A stretch of 64,000 bases of DNA from Trinickia mobilis (lineage in GTDB: Bacteria; Pseudomonadota; Gammaproteobacteria; Burkholderiales; Burkholderiaceae). Where the stretch lies: positions 124,001 through 188,000 of the forward strand of contig NZ_JAFLRF010000009.1 of the NCBI RefSeq assembly GCF_017315705.1, given 5' to 3'. The notes beneath the pieces were generated by a model. The model had not been told where the DNA came from. It did not search any database and saw nothing but the letters and a program-made list of their open reading frames with translations. The position numbers and the translations under genes are program-made. This document shows positions 39,664-52,080 of the stretch, piece after piece (positions within the stretch are counted from its first letter, which is position 1; each line of letters begins with the position of its first letter).

Positions 39664-40776
39664 TCAGGCTGCGCGACGCGCCGGCTGTTGCGACGGCGTG
39701 CCCGGTGGGGGGCGCGGCGCCGATCTGCCTGGCGCCGCGACCGTCATCGCCAGTTCGAACAGCCCGTCCCATGGGTTTGGCGGCGGACCGTTGCGGCGGT
39801 CGGCGGCCGAGCCGGACAAGCCCTTGACCTGGCGATCGAGGCGCGCGGCAAGCGATAGCGCTTGCTCCAGCGCCGGTTCGGTCACGCGCGACAGCGCCGG
39901 CCCGACGAGCCGCTCGCGCGGCCCCCAGACACGGTTTTCGCGCAGCAGCATCGCGAGCGGCTTGCCCGCCTCGACGCCGCGCTTGATGCGAAGCAGCGTG
40001 CGCAGCTCTTCGACGATCGCCCACAGCACCAGGACCGTCGCCTCGCCTTCGCCCTTCAACCCGTCGAGCATCCGCGCAAGCCGGCCGACGTCGCCCGCAA
40101 GCATCGCTTCGTTGAGCTTGAAGACGTCGTAGCGCGCGACGTTGAGCACGGCGTCCTGCACCTGTTCGAAGCTCAACACGCCTTGCGGATAGAGCAAGCC
40201 GAGCTTCTGAATTTCCTGGTGTGCGGCGAGCAGATTGCCTTCGACGCGCTCCGCAATGAATTGCAGCGCGCGCCGCCCTTCTTCGCCCGCGGCGACGCGC
40301 TGGCCCTGCTGCGCGAGGCGCTGCCCCACCCAGTTCGGCAGTTGCGCGCGCTCGACAGGATCGATCTTGAACGCCACGCCCGCGTCGGCGAGCGCGGTGA
40401 ACCAGGCGGCTTTCTGCGTCGCGGCGTCGAGACGCGGCAGCGTGACGAGCGTCAGCACGTCGGGATTGCCGGCCGACGCGAGCGTCTTCAATGCGTCGGC
40501 GCCTTCCTTGCCGGGCTTGCCCGACGGGATGCGCAGCTCGACGAGCTGTCGCTCGCCGAACAACGACATCGACTGGCTGGCGCCGAGCAGCGAACTCCAG
40601 TCGAATCCGCGCTCGACGGTGAACACCGAGCGATCGGTAAACCCTGCGGCGCGAGCCGCCGCACGAATGCGGTCGCACGCCTCCTGGGCGAGCAGGTGCT
40701 CGTCGCCATACACGACGTACAGGCCCGCCAGTCCCTTCGCGAGATGCGGTTCGAGAGCGTCAAGTCGCAGTTGCAT
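39664..40776 (-). CDS. holA: DNA polymerase III delta subunit HolA
   Basis: A 370-residue clamp-loader subunit that opens the beta sliding clamp. It starts [35 protein letters not shown], which carries the degenerate P-loop region. Middle parts match HolA ([36 protein letters not shown]). The last 40 residues are a Pro/Arg-rich tail beyond the usual ~340-residue length. It lies 39 bases after lptE, the expected neighbour. Confidence 0.92.
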   Translation of the reverse strand: MQLRLDALEPHLAKGLAGLYVVYGDEHLLAQEACDRIRAAARAAGFTDRSVFTVERGFDWSSLLGASQSMSLFGERQLVELRIPSGKPGKEGADALKTLASAGNPDVLTLVTLPRLDAATQKAAWFTALADAGVAFKIDPVERAQLPNWVGQRLAQQGQRVAAGEEGRRALQFIAERVEGNLLAAHQEIQKLGLLYPQGVLSFEQVQDAVLNVARYDVFKLNEAMLAGDVGRLARMLDGLKGEGEATVLVLWAIVEELRTLLRIKRGVEAGKPLAMLLRENRVWGPRERLVGPALSRVTEPALEQALSLAARLDRQVKGLSGSAADRRNGPPPNPWDGLFELAMTVAAPGRSAPRPPPGTPSQQPARRAA

Positions 40777-40815
40777 GAGGGCGTGCGATTACCGAAAGCG
40801 GGAGGGACGAAGCGA

Positions 40816-41367
40816 TCAAAGCGGCGGCGACGGCAACGGGATGCGCGGCGCGACACCCGGCACTTGCTGTCCTGGAGCCGGATGCAGCGAACGCACGAGG
40901 GAAAGTCGCCGCGTAAGCTGATCGACCGCGTCGTTCTGCATGTCGGCGAACAACAGATCGGCCTCCTGCACCTTCGCCGTCGCGTACTGGTTGCTATAGG
41001 TCATCGCCCGATTCAACGAAATCACGCTCGGCGGAATCAACAAGGTTCCGTCCTTACCGACGAGCTGGTAGCTGAGCGAATAGCTGATCTGATACTCCTC
41101 GACGAGACCCTGCGAGTTCATCGTCAACGTGCTGATCCCGCGCCCTTCGGACATCGTCAAAATCGCGTCCGCGTTGGCCGTCGAATCGACGACGACCGTA
41201 TCGCTGCCGCCCTGCACCATGCGCGTCAGGCGCGCCGCGACCGGTGCCGGGGCGCCGGAGATGGCGAGCCGCTTGAACGCGTAGTCCTGCTGACCGCGCA
41301 ACTGGAAGCCGCATGCGGACAGCATCATCACGCTGCACGCAAGCGTCAAAAACGATCTGCGAGTCAC
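40816..41367 (-). CDS. lptE: LPS assembly lipoprotein LptE
   Basis: A 183-residue outer-membrane lipoprotein that plugs the LptD barrel for LPS export. The signal peptide MTRRSFLTLACSVMMLSAC ends in an LSAC lipobox with Cys19 as the lipidated residue; GFQLRGQ follows, typical of LptE. The start is GTG at 41367 with AAGGAGG just upstream; no ATG fits. A Pro-rich tail closes the protein. It sits between leuS and holA as expected. Confidence 0.92.
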   Translation of the reverse strand: MTRRSFLTLACSVMMLSACGFQLRGQQDYAFKRLAISGAPAPVAARLTRMVQGGSDTVVVDSTANADAILTMSEGRGISTLTMNSQGLVEEYQISYSLSYQLVGKDGTLLIPPSVISLNRAMTYSNQYATAKVQEADLLFADMQNDAVDQLTRRLSLVRSLHPAPGQQVPGVAPRIPLPSPPL

Positions 41368-41435
41368 ATGACCTCCTTGGTTCGCAGTGACGAGGCGCGC
41401 GCGGTGAAGCCGGCCGCGCGGCGCCCGGCTCATTC

Positions 41436-44198
<2,763 letters not shown>

Positions 44199-44218
44199 TT
44201 ACCCGTAGCGCTCTGCCG

Positions 44219-44662
44219 CTATGGAGTTGCGGCGGCCGGCGCGCTCGCGCCCGGCGGTTCGGTGACGAAGCCGATACGCTCGAGCCCCGCCTGCTGTGCC
44301 GCGCCCATCACTTGCGCGATCACCTCATAGCGGGTCGCACGCGCCGCGCGCAGATGAATCTCCGGTGCCTCGGCGAGCTTGCCCGCCTCGGCGAACTTCG
44401 CGCGCATCGCGTCGAGCGAAATCGGCTGGCCGTTCCAGTAGATCTTGCCGGCGGCGTCGATCGATAGGGAGATGGTCGTCGGCGTCTGGCGTGCCGGGGC
44501 GGAAGCGACCTTCGGCAAATCGAGCCGGATCGCGTGTGTGAAGAGCGGCGCGGTGATGATGAAGATGACGAGCAGCACCAGCATCACGTCGATCAGCGGC
44601 GTCATGTTGATGTCCGCCATCGGCGCGGCAGTCTGCTTCTTGTCGAGTCCGCCGAATGCCAT
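44219..44662 (-). CDS. exbD: ExbD/TolR family biopolymer transport protein
   Basis: A 147-residue protein with one membrane segment at about residues 22-42 and a periplasmic domain. Asp25 in NMTPLIDVMLVLLVIF is the proton-carrying residue of ExbD/TolR. The periplasmic part has the family strand ISLSIDAAGKIYWNG. It lies 29 bases after exbB. No tonB is adjacent, so it may energise a TonB encoded elsewhere. Confidence 0.9.
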   Translation of the reverse strand: MAFGGLDKKQTAAPMADINMTPLIDVMLVLLVIFIITAPLFTHAIRLDLPKVASAPARQTPTTISLSIDAAGKIYWNGQPISLDAMRAKFAEAGKLAEAPEIHLRAARATRYEVIAQVMGAAQQAGLERIGFVTEPPGASAPAAATP

Positions 44663-44691
44663 GGTTGCGCTCCGCGTTGCTCAGTTAGCGC

Positions 44692-45402
44692 TCAGGACGC
44701 CTCGACGCGGCGCGACGAGGCCGCCTCGTGGGGCGCGGCGTCCTGCGGCGCGCAGACGTAGGCGTGCAGGTCGTGCGCGAAACCGTCCAGCTCCTCCGAC
44801 AATTGCCGCGCCATGCGCCCGAGCACGTTGTACGCGAGCACGGCGGGAATCGCGACGACCAGACCGAACGCCGTCATGATGAGCGCCTCGCCGACGGGCC
44901 CCGCAACGTTCTCGATCATCGCCTGACCGCTCGCGGCAATGCTGCCGAGCGCGTGATAGATCCCCCAGACCGTGCCGAGCAAGCCGACGAACGGCGCCGT
45001 GCTGCCGACCGACGCGAGCAGCACCTGCCCGAATTCGAGCCGCCGCTGCGACGCGGCGAGCGCCTGACGCAGCGCGCGCAGCACCCGCTCGCTGCGCTCG
45101 ACGCGCGCGAGCAGCGCGCCCGGCATGTGCGCCTCGGCCGATTCGAGCGCGGCTTCGGCGAGCGGCGCGAACACGCGCTCCTTATCGGCGAAGCGCAGCG
45201 CGAGCACGCCGTCGGAGAGCGTCGGCGCCTGCCAGAACAGCGTCAGCGCACGCGGTGCTTGGCGCTTCGCACGCGCGAGCATCCAGCTTTTCACGATCAA
45301 AAAGCACCAGCTCGCCACCGACATCGCCAGCAACAGATACGCGACGCCGTGCGTGACGGCGTCGCTCGTTTGCAGGTAGTGAAGAATGCCTGTGTTTGCC
45401 AT
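44692..45402 (-). CDS. exbB: ExbB/TolQ family proton channel protein
   Basis: A 236-residue inner-membrane protein with three membrane segments (about residues 14-35, 125-150 and 165-190). LLASVGSTAPFVGLLGTVWGIYHAL and GPVGEALIMTAFGLVVAIPAVLAYN are the ExbB/TolQ core. It pairs with exbD to form a proton-driven motor. The ATG at 45402 follows dapB by 49 bases; longer frame extensions run into dapB. Confidence 0.92.
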   Translation of the reverse strand: MANTGILHYLQTSDAVTHGVAYLLLAMSVASWCFLIVKSWMLARAKRQAPRALTLFWQAPTLSDGVLALRFADKERVFAPLAEAALESAEAHMPGALLARVERSERVLRALRQALAASQRRLEFGQVLLASVGSTAPFVGLLGTVWGIYHALGSIAASGQAMIENVAGPVGEALIMTAFGLVVAIPAVLAYNVLGRMARQLSEELDGFAHDLHAYVCAPQDAAPHEAASSRRVEAS

Positions 45403-45451
45403 CGGGGCCGAAGCGCTGTCGGGCGCGGTCAGGAATAAACGCGGGACACGC

Positions 45452-46249
45452 TCAACGCAGGCCGAGCACGTCCTGCATGTCGAAGAGGCCGGTCTCGCGG
45501 CCCGCGAGGAAGCGCACCGCGCGCAGCGCGCCTTGCGCGTACGACACGCGGCTCGCCGATTTGTGCGTGATCTCGATGCGCTCGCCGATGCCGGCAAAGA
45601 GCACCGTGTGATCGCCGACGATATCGCCGCCGCGAATCGCCGAGAAGCCGATAGTCGACGGATCGCGCTCGCCCGTCACGCCCTCGCGGCCGTACACGGC
45701 GCAATCCTTGAGATCGCGGCCGAGCGCGCCCGCGACCACCTCGCCCATCATCAGCGCGGTGCCCGACGGAGCGTCGACCTTGTGGCGATGGTGCGCTTCG
45801 ATGATCTCGATGTCGTAGCCGGTGGCGAACGCGCGCGCGGCGAATTCGAGCAGCTTCAGCGTGACGTTCACGCCGACGCTCATATTCGCCGCAAACACGA
45901 TGCCGATTTTCTCGGCGGCGGAGTAGAGCCGCGCTTTTTGCGCGTCGTCGAAACCGGTGGTGCCGATCACGAGCTTCACGTTGTGGCGCAGCGCCGCCTC
46001 GACGTGCGCCATCGTGCCCTCAGGCCGCGTGAAATCGATCAGACAGTCGGCAGCGGCGAAGACGCGGTCGATATCGCCGGTCAGCCGGACGCCCGTCTCT
46101 TTACCGAGAAACGCGCCCGCATCCTGGCCGAGCTGCGGAGAGCCCGCGCGATCGAGCGCGCCGGCGAGCGTGAGGTCCGGGTCGTTCAGGACCGCTTCGA
46201 TCAGCATCCGGCCCATCCGGCCCGATGCGCCAGCAATGGCAATTTTCAT
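45452..46249 (-). CDS. dapB: 4-hydroxy-tetrahydrodipicolinate reductase DapB
   Basis: A 265-residue enzyme of lysine and meso-DAP synthesis. The nucleotide-binding GASGRMG is at residues 7-13. The catalytic [15 protein letters not shown] has His153/His154 and Lys157. The ATG at 46249 is used instead of a TTG two codons upstream. It lies 116 bases after bamE. Confidence 0.96.
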   Translation of the reverse strand: MKIAIAGASGRMGRMLIEAVLNDPDLTLAGALDRAGSPQLGQDAGAFLGKETGVRLTGDIDRVFAAADCLIDFTRPEGTMAHVEAALRHNVKLVIGTTGFDDAQKARLYSAAEKIGIVFAANMSVGVNVTLKLLEFAARAFATGYDIEIIEAHHRHKVDAPSGTALMMGEVVAGALGRDLKDCAVYGREGVTGERDPSTIGFSAIRGGDIVGDHTVLFAGIGERIEITHKSASRVSYAQGALRAVRFLAGRETGLFDMQDVLGLR

Positions 46250-46365
46250 GAGCAATACGCGTAATAAAACGACGAGTTACGACGAATGTCGGGAATCACG
46301 GCACCGCACAAAGAACGAAGGCGGGCGGCACGTGATGTGCGCCCGCCTGTCGCTTCGCCGCGCGC

Positions 46366-47244
46366 TCAGCCACCCGTTCCCGGCGCGCCTTGCGGCGACG
46401 ACGTCAGCGGCGGGTTATGCACGGCGGAGCCGTCGCTGCTTTGCGAGCCCGCCGGACCGACCGGGTTGCTGTTATCCGGCTCGTTTGCCGGCGGCCGGTG
46501 GAACTGGAACTGGGGCCGGCCCTGCAGCGGCGCGGCGCCCGGCGGCAAACCCGCGGTGGACGGCGGCACGGTCACGGACGGCCTATTGGTCGGCGTCGAG
46601 GTGACCTGGCCCGTTGCGCGATTCGCCGCCTGCGCAGCCTGGGCGTTCGCGGCCGACGGGGGCAGCGCGCCTGCCTGAGCGGCCTCGTCGGTCGGCGAAG
46701 CAACCGTCGCGACCGGCGCCGGCGACGCCGCCGCGCTCGTGCCGCTTGCCGTGGCGGCCGCACTGGCCGCGAGCGCCGCTTCCGCGGCCTTTTCCTGCGC
46801 GGCCTTCTTCTTGCCGAGCTTGTCGCCGTCGATGTCGGCGAGCAATTCAAGGTTGGACGGCAGGTTGTCGCCGCCCGACCAGCTCGCGACGCGGTCGTTC
46901 TGGAAGTTCACGACGAAGTCGCGCTGCTGGACGATCGACGTCGAGCCGCGCTTGAAATAGAACAGGTAGTCCCAGCGATCCGCATGGAACAGGTCTGATA
47001 GCAGCGGCGTGCCGAGCAGCGCCTTCACCTGGTCCCGCGACATGCCGACCTGCATCTTCGCGGCCATTTCCGCCGAGACGAAGTTGCCCTGGACGATGGT
47101 TATCCGGTAGGGCGTGATGGTTTGCGCGATGCGCTGCGTGACGCTGTTATAACTCGAACATCCCGCAAGGGCCGCCGCCGCAGCGGCAACGATCAAGGTA
47201 CTCCGCACGCGGCTCCCCCGGTTCAAAAGAAAATTTGGAATCAT
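46366..47244 (-). CDS. bamE: Outer-membrane assembly lipoprotein BamE with long Ala/Pro-rich tail
   Basis: A 292-residue lipoprotein of the BAM complex. The signal peptide ends in an LAGC lipobox (Cys29). The SmpA/OmlA domain is at about residues 42-135 with YRITIVQGNFVSAEMAAKMQVGMSRDQV spread across its start and DRWDYLFYFKRG later. The remaining ~155 residues are low-complexity, rich in Ala, Pro, Ser and Gln (for example ALAASAAATASGTSAAAS), far beyond the ~110-170 residues usual for BamE. An in-frame GTG at 47253 is an alternative start. It is divergent from fur, the common arrangement in this group. Confidence 0.9.
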   Translation of the reverse strand: MIPNFLLNRGSRVRSTLIVAAAAAALAGCSSYNSVTQRIAQTITPYRITIVQGNFVSAEMAAKMQVGMSRDQVKALLGTPLLSDLFHADRWDYLFYFKRGSTSIVQQRDFVVNFQNDRVASWSGGDNLPSNLELLADIDGDKLGKKKAAQEKAAEAALAASAAATASGTSAAASPAPVATVASPTDEAAQAGALPPSAANAQAAQAANRATGQVTSTPTNRPSVTVPPSTAGLPPGAAPLQGRPQFQFHRPPANEPDNSNPVGPAGSQSSDGSAVHNPPLTSSPQGAPGTGG

Positions 47245-47368
47245 TTCACTCACCGTGCGGGCCCGCCTGGATTGGCTCCGAGGCCGCGCGAGTTACACCG
47301 AAGATGACCGGAACAGCAAAAACACATTACTATTAGAACCCAGCATTGTACTCTAGGGATGCCTACCG

Positions 47369-47797
47369 ATGACCAATCCGACCGATCTCAAGAATATCGG
47401 GCTCAAGGCGACCCTACCGCGCCTCAAGATTCTCGAGATTTTCCAGCACAGTCCTGTGCGCCACCTCACCGCTGAAGATGTCTACCGGAGCCTGCTGCAT
47501 GAAGAGCTCGATATCGGGCTCGCCACGGTCTATCGCGTGCTGACACAGTTCGAGCAGGCGGGACTTTTGTCGCGCAGCAACTTCGAGTCCGGCAAGGCGG
47601 TGTTCGAACTCAACGAAGGCACGCACCACGATCACCTCGTGTGCCTCGACTGCGGGCTCGTCGAGGAGTTTTTCGACCCCGAAATCGAAAGCCGCCAGCA
47701 CTCGATCGCGAAGGAGCGCGGCTTCAAGCTGCAAGAGCATGCCTTGGCGTTGTACGGCGCGTGCATCAAGGAAAACTGCCCGCACCGCAAGCATTGA
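47369..47797 (+). CDS. fur: Ferric uptake regulator Fur
   Basis: A 142-residue Fe(II)-dependent repressor. The winged helix contains [17 protein letters not shown]. Metal ligands are the HHDH motif at residues 86-89 and structural-zinc cysteine pairs Cys92/Cys95 and Cys132/Cys137. It is divergent from bamE across a 124-base gap that has AT-rich stretches suitable for promoters but no unambiguous Fur box. A terminator follows. Confidence 0.97.
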   Translation: MTNPTDLKNIGLKATLPRLKILEIFQHSPVRHLTAEDVYRSLLHEELDIGLATVYRVLTQFEQAGLLSRSNFESGKAVFELNEGTHHDHLVCLDCGLVEEFFDPEIESRQHSIAKERGFKLQEHALALYGACIKENCPHRKH

Positions 47798-47821
47798 GCC
47801 CGCGCAGCCTAGGCTGAATGT

Positions 47822-47856
47822 GAGAAAGCCGCCCAACCGGGCGGCTTTCTTTTTGT
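47822..47856 (+). terminator. Terminator after fur
   Basis: A GAAAGCCGCCC/GGGCGGCTTTC stem with a short AACC loop is followed by TTTTT. The 43-bp repeat starts at the next base. Confidence 0.9.
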
Positions 47857-47899
47857 GTCGGCCGGAATTAGTGCTTCAGCACTTACTCCGGCCCCATGC
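47857..47899 (-). repeat. 43-bp palindromic repeat, copy 2
   Basis: On the minus strand it starts GCATGGGGCCGGAGTAAGT and ends CTAATTCCGGCCGAC, with arms around GTGCTGAAGCAC. The GGCCGAC end touches the fur terminator. Confidence 0.85.
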
Positions 47900-47905
47900 A
47901 AGGCG

Positions 47906-47934
47906 GTCGACCCGAGTCAGCGCTTTAGCGGTCG
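47906..47934 (-). repeat. Partial copy of the 43-bp repeat next to copy 2
   Basis: GTCGACCCGAGTCAGCGCTTTAGCGG spans the GGCCGAC-type end and centre of the element; the GCATGGG end is missing. It follows copy 2 after six bases, at the 3' side of allA. Confidence 0.65.
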
Positions 47935-47955
47935 GCGGCGGCAACCTCTGATCGC

Positions 47956-48462
47956 TCAAGCTACCAGCGCTTCGCCGAACGCCAGCCGATACGGCTCTGC
48001 CAACTTCACCTCGTCGCAATTCGGCTGATTCCCGCCGCGATCGACGACGATGAAGTCCCCTTCCCGGTCGAGCACGATCAGCGGATGGTGCCAGACCCCG
48101 CGCGCGTAGTTCACGCCCTGGAAGCCCTCGCCCGCAAACGCGCGCAGCCGCGACGGATCGAACTCGCCCGCAGGCGCCACGACGACGAGGTACTTCACGT
48201 CGCCAAGCGGAATGAACGCCTGGCTGCCGAGCGGGTGACGCTCCATCAGCGCGACGTCGAGCGGCAGACTGCGCGGCTGTCCGCGAAACACGTTGATGAG
48301 CGGACGGCCGCCGGCTTCCGTCACGTCGACCGCCGCCAGATCGTGGTAGCGCTCGGTCGTGCCGCCGTTGATCGGGAAGTGCCGCGCGCCCGCGAGCTCG
48401 ATCACGTCGCCGAACGGCGCGAACGCTTCGCGCGTAAGCCGTTCCACATGGAGGGTATTCAT
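47956..48462 (-). CDS. allA: Ureidoglycolate lyase AllA
   Basis: A 168-residue enzyme that splits ureidoglycolate to glyoxylate and urea, the last step of allantoin/allantoate use here. Cupin-like stretches are [36 protein letters not shown] and [12 protein letters not shown]. It lies 28 bases after alc, whose product ureidoglycolate it uses. Confidence 0.93.
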   Translation of the reverse strand: MNTLHVERLTREAFAPFGDVIELAGARHFPINGGTTERYHDLAAVDVTEAGGRPLINVFRGQPRSLPLDVALMERHPLGSQAFIPLGDVKYLVVVAPAGEFDPSRLRAFAGEGFQGVNYARGVWHHPLIVLDREGDFIVVDRGGNQPNCDEVKLAEPYRLAFGEALVA

Positions 48463-48490
48463 CGCTGCCTCGTTACTCGATTGACTCGAC

Positions 48491-49501
48491 TTACTCGATT
48501 TCGCCCCACAGACGCAGGCGCGACACGCCGCCGTCCGGGAAGATGTTGAAGCGCACGTGCGTCACCGGTCCGAGCGCGGCCAGCTCGGCCTCGAAGGTGT
48601 GCACGTTGTCCATTTTGAGCGGCTGCTCGGGCAGCAGCGCCGGCCAGAACATGGCCTGCGTGATGAGCGACTCGTCGGTGCCGCCCGTCACCCGCGCCGC
48701 CTGCAGCGAGCAGCGGTCAGGGAAGTTGCCCTTGAAGTGCGCGGTATCCACTTCGACGCGCCGGATCACGCCGGGATGCGCCAGCGCGACGATCGCCCAG
48801 TCGTTGCCGGGCTCGCGCCGGCGACGCGTCTCCCAGCCGTCGCCCATGTTCACGCCGCGGCCCGGCATCAGGATGGTCGAGGCCAGACCGAAGTGCTGGT
48901 TGTTCGCCGCGACCAGATACGCGCCGTTCTCGGCCGCAGCCAGATCGACCGAGACGCCGCGCTCCGCGCGACTCCAGTCGACCGTCGGCTGGCCGTAGAC
49001 GCGCAGCCGCGCAATGCCGCCGTCCGGGTAGATGTTCACGCGCAGGTGCGTGTACGGGCGCCCATCTGTCACGTCGAGATAGTGGTGCTGATTGCCTTGC
49101 AGCGTCGTCGCGGGCACGATCGCGCGCCATTGCGCGTTGTCCGGCGGTGTCTCGGTATCGGCGTAGCAGGCGTCGATCGAGGCGGCCGGCGGGAAGTTGC
49201 CCGTGAAGTGGCTCGTATCGACATCGATGCCGTAGACCGTGCCCGGCCGGGCAAGCTTCACGATGCAGTAGTCGTAGCCGGTCGTGCGCTTGCGGCGCGT
49301 CTCCCAGCCGTCCATCCATTTGCCGTGATCGTCGTACTTGCCCGGGATGAAGACCGCCGGCTGCGGGTCGAGCATGCGCTCTTTCGGCGCGAAGAATTCG
49401 TCGCTCGCGAAGATCGGCTTCGCGCCAAGGCGCGGGTCGGCCAGGTTCAGGTAGCGGCGCGTGAATGACGGGGCGTTGGGGTCGAGAGTCGGGATAGCCA
49501 T
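48491..49501 (-). CDS. alc: Allantoicase
   Basis: A 336-residue hydrolase turning allantoate into ureidoglycolate and urea. The protein is an internal duplication: each half has a GWETRRKR or GWETRRRR motif, a [11 protein letters not shown] or [11 protein letters not shown] motif, and a [13 protein letters not shown] or [13 protein letters not shown] motif. This two-repeat build is diagnostic for allantoicase. The ATG at 49501 precedes the first conserved residues. It lies 100 bases after dctA on the same strand. Confidence 0.95.
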   Translation of the reverse strand: MAIPTLDPNAPSFTRRYLNLADPRLGAKPIFASDEFFAPKERMLDPQPAVFIPGKYDDHGKWMDGWETRRKRTTGYDYCIVKLARPGTVYGIDVDTSHFTGNFPPAASIDACYADTETPPDNAQWRAIVPATTLQGNQHHYLDVTDGRPYTHLRVNIYPDGGIARLRVYGQPTVDWSRAERGVSVDLAAAENGAYLVAANNQHFGLASTILMPGRGVNMGDGWETRRRREPGNDWAIVALAHPGVIRRVEVDTAHFKGNFPDRCSLQAARVTGGTDESLITQAMFWPALLPEQPLKMDNVHTFEAELAALGPVTHVRFNIFPDGGVSRLRLWGEIE

Positions 49502-49601
49502 GATGCAGTTGAATCTCCGGTGAATTTCGGCGGACAGGCTCCACAGCCTGTCCGTCGGGACAAATAGGAAGCGGTTAAGCCGGCACCGGCGCCGCGCAGG
49601 C

Positions 49602-50936
49602 TCAGACGGCCGAAGCGGCCGGCGCAACGTGCACGCCTTCGGTCGCGCCGCCTTCGTCGACGCCGGGAATGAAGCGCACGTCCGGCTCCTGGTTCAGCAC
49701 GCGGCGGGCACGCACGCGGTCGATATCGTTTTCCCACACGGCGACCACCACCGTCGCGACGCAGTTGCCGATCAGGTTCGTGAGCGCCCGGGCAATCCCG
49801 ACGAACCAGTCGACCGGCAGGATCAGCACGAGACCGAGCACCGGAATCGCGGGAATCGCAGAGAGCGTGGCGGCCAAAATCACGATCGCCGAGCCGGGGA
49901 TGCCGTGCGCGCCCTTCGACGTCACGAGCGACACGAGCACCACGACGACGAGGTCATGCATCGACAGCGGCGTATTGGTGGCCTGCGCGATGAAGATGAC
50001 GGCGAGCGTGAGGTAGATCGAAAAGCCGTCGAGGTTGAACGAGTAGCCGGTCGGAATCACGAGGCCTACGGTCGAATCCTTGACGCCCATCCATTCGAGC
50101 TTGCGCATGATTTGCGGCAGCACGGCGTCCGACGAAGCGGTGCCGAGCACGATCGACAGCTCTTCGCGCAGGTAGCGGATCAGCTTGAAGATGTTGAAGC
50201 CCGCGAGCTTCATCACGACGCCGAGCACGACGAACACGAACACGAAACAGCTCGCATAGAAGACGAGCACCAGCACGCCGAGCTGCTTGAGCGAACCGAC
50301 GCCATAGGCGCCCGTCGTGAACGCGATCGCGCCGAGCACGCCGAGCGGCGCGAGCTTGATGATGAAGCCCATGATGCGGAAGAACACGTGCGAGAGCTCT
50401 TCGATCAGGGTGTTGACCTTCTGCGCCTTCTCGCCGAGCAGCGACAGCGCCGAGCCGAACAGCACCGAGAACACGAGCACTTGCAGGATGTCGCCCTTCG
50501 CGAACGCGTCGACGGCGGTGTCCGGGACGATCTTCAGCAGAAAGCCGGCCACGTCCTTCAGGCTCTTCGCGTGCTCCGTGTAAGTGGTGAGCGCGGCCGC
50601 GTCGAGCGAGTGCAGGTCGATGTTCATGCCCACGCCAGGCTTCAGGAAGTACGCGAGCGCCGCACCGATCACGAGCGCGATCGAGGTCATGAACTCGAAA
50701 TAGACGACCGCCTTCGTGCCGACCCGGCCGACCTTCTTCAGATTGCCCGCGCTAGCCATGCCGCTCACGACGACGCAGAACACGATCGGTCCGATGACCA
50801 TCTTGATCAGCTTGAGAAAGCCGTCGCCGAGGGGCCGTAGCGATTGGGCGAAGTGCGGAAATAACGCGCCGATCACGATGCCCGCGACCAGCGCGATCAT
50901 CACCCGGCCAAACAACGAATTGAGGAACTTCAACAC
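49602..50936 (-). CDS. dctA: Dicarboxylate:cation symporter DctA (DAACS family)
   Basis: A 444-residue inner-membrane carrier. The serine-rich re-entrant loop ([15 protein letters not shown]) and the [21 protein letters not shown] helix are the DAACS signature; [17 protein letters not shown] matches DctA. The start is GTG at 50936 with AGGAG about seven bases upstream. Known substrates of close relatives are succinate, fumarate and malate; position before alc-allA could point to uptake of a ureide-related or C4 acid. A TGGTCGGACCA site lies 48 bases upstream. Confidence 0.9.
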   Translation of the reverse strand: MLKFLNSLFGRVMIALVAGIVIGALFPHFAQSLRPLGDGFLKLIKMVIGPIVFCVVVSGMASAGNLKKVGRVGTKAVVYFEFMTSIALVIGAALAYFLKPGVGMNIDLHSLDAAALTTYTEHAKSLKDVAGFLLKIVPDTAVDAFAKGDILQVLVFSVLFGSALSLLGEKAQKVNTLIEELSHVFFRIMGFIIKLAPLGVLGAIAFTTGAYGVGSLKQLGVLVLVFYASCFVFVFVVLGVVMKLAGFNIFKLIRYLREELSIVLGTASSDAVLPQIMRKLEWMGVKDSTVGLVIPTGYSFNLDGFSIYLTLAVIFIAQATNTPLSMHDLVVVVLVSLVTSKGAHGIPGSAIVILAATLSAIPAIPVLGLVLILPVDWFVGIARALTNLIGNCVATVVVAVWENDIDRVRARRVLNQEPDVRFIPGVDEGGATEGVHVAPAASAV

Positions 50937-50983
50937 GGCTTTCTCCTGATGAGAAGAGAAGGAATCGGCTTAACTGTTCATAC

Positions 50984-50994
50984 TGGTCGGACCA
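50984..50994. promoter_or_regulatory. Candidate GntR/FadR-type operator upstream of dctA
   Basis: TGGTCGGACCA is a perfect 5+1+5 palindrome (CTGGTCGGACCAG with flanks). Two similar sites lie next to the divergent regulator. It is well placed to control dctA-alc-allA. Confidence 0.6.
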
Positions 50995-51096
50995 GAGCAG
51001 TTATGGTGAATAGTAGGAAGCCGATATAGTGGCGTCAAGCCGCGCCGCGACGGTGTTTACCCGCGCCGAATCAGGCATTCCCGTTGCAGTCCAGGC

Positions 51097-51107
51097 CGGT
51101 TAGACCA
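51097..51107. promoter_or_regulatory. Candidate GntR-type operator, weaker middle site
   Basis: CGGTTAGACCA shares GGT...GACCA with the other two sites but has mismatches in its left arm. It lies 66 bases upstream of the regulator ATG. Confidence 0.45.
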
Positions 51108-51144
51108 GTTCGAGTTGCATGCTGCCGGCGGACGACTACAATGG

Positions 51145-51155
51145 TGGTCAGACCA
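51145..51155. promoter_or_regulatory. Candidate GntR-type operator at the regulator gene
   Basis: TGGTCAGACCA, a perfect 5+1+5 palindrome, ends 17 bases before the regulator ATG, suggesting autorepression. Confidence 0.6.
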
Positions 51156-51172
51156 GTTGGAGTTTTTGCCAG

Positions 51173-51913
51173 ATGAAGAACGTCATGCATACCGTCACCG
51201 ACGCCGCCACCGCGACGATCCGCGAGCGCATCGAGTCCGGGATCTATCCGGTCGGCAGCCTGCTGCCGGCGCAGCGGCAATTGTCGGAAGAGCTGGAGAT
51301 CAGCCGCGCATCGCTGCGCGAAGCGCTATCGACGCTCGAAGCGCTCGGCATGCTGACGATCCGCGCCGGCAAGGGTGTCTATGTGGAAAGCGCGAAGGCG
51401 ATGAACGGCCATGCTTGGCGTTTCGCCGATCAGTCGTCGCTGCCCGACACGTACCAGATGCGCTACGCGCTCGAAGGCTTTGCCGCGCGCATGGCCGCGC
51501 TCGCGATCAGCGATGCCGACATCGCCTGGTTCGATGAAAACATGGATGCGCTGCACGCCGCGCTCACGAACGGCGACTTAGACGAAGCCTCGCAGCTCGA
51601 CTTCGAGTTCCATATGCGCATCATCGGGATCGCGGGCAATTCGGCGATCGATACGGTGCTGCGCGGCAGCGCCGAGATCATGAAGGAAAGCCAGCGCCTG
51701 CCGTTCTATCAGCGCGAGCTGCTGCTGTCGACGTACCACGAGCATCGCGCGATTCTCGACGCGCTGAAAGCGCGCGATAGCGAGGGCGCCGGGCGCGCGA
51801 TCGAAGCGCATATCGCAGCGGCGGCGCAGCGCGCGGGTGTGCATTTTCCGACGCCGCCGCGATCGGCCGAGACGAACGGCGAATCGCTGATATCGGCTTC
51901 GGCTTCGCGCTGA
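51173..51913 (+). CDS. GntR family regulator, FadR subfamily
   Basis: A 246-residue regulator. The N-terminal winged HTH has IYPVGSLLPAQRQLSEELEISRASLREALSTLE spread over about residues 20-65; the all-helical FCD ligand domain follows from about residue 85, with the DFEFHMRIIG and STYHEHRAILDAL histidine regions that usually bind a metal. Divergent from dctA-alc-allA, so a repressor of ureide or dicarboxylate use is likely. The ATG at 51173 leaves the operator at 51145 outside the gene; an ATG at 51185 is an alternative. Confidence 0.88.
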   Translation: MKNVMHTVTDAATATIRERIESGIYPVGSLLPAQRQLSEELEISRASLREALSTLEALGMLTIRAGKGVYVESAKAMNGHAWRFADQSSLPDTYQMRYALEGFAARMAALAISDADIAWFDENMDALHAALTNGDLDEASQLDFEFHMRIIGIAGNSAIDTVLRGSAEIMKESQRLPFYQRELLLSTYHEHRAILDALKARDSEGAGRAIEAHIAAAAQRAGVHFPTPPRSAETNGESLISASASR

Positions 51914-51946
51914 TCGACTTTGGAAAAAAACGCCGCGCGCAGCGTT

Positions 51947-51991
51947 GCATGGGACCCGCAAGTCAGTGCTGAAGCGCTAGCTCGGGCCGAC
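51947..51991 (+). repeat. Palindromic repeat of the 43-bp family, copy 3 (45 bp)
   Basis: It begins GCATGGGACCCG and ends GCTCGGGCCGAC, with GTGCTGAAGCGC in the centre. The GGCCGAC end stops two bases before the terminator at 51994. Confidence 0.8.
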
Positions 51992-51993
51992 AT

Positions 51994-52023
51994 AAAAAAA
52001 CCGCTCCGAGGAGCGGTTTTTTT
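51994..52023. terminator. Terminator between convergent GntR regulator and gapA
   Basis: A CCGCTCC/GGAGCGG stem with a tiny loop is flanked by seven A and seven T, so it should be strong in both directions. Confidence 0.9.
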
Positions 52024-52080
52024 GCGCCGGCGCAGCGCGACGTGCCGAGAGCCGACGCCGGAACTAAGGGCGATCGCCGC

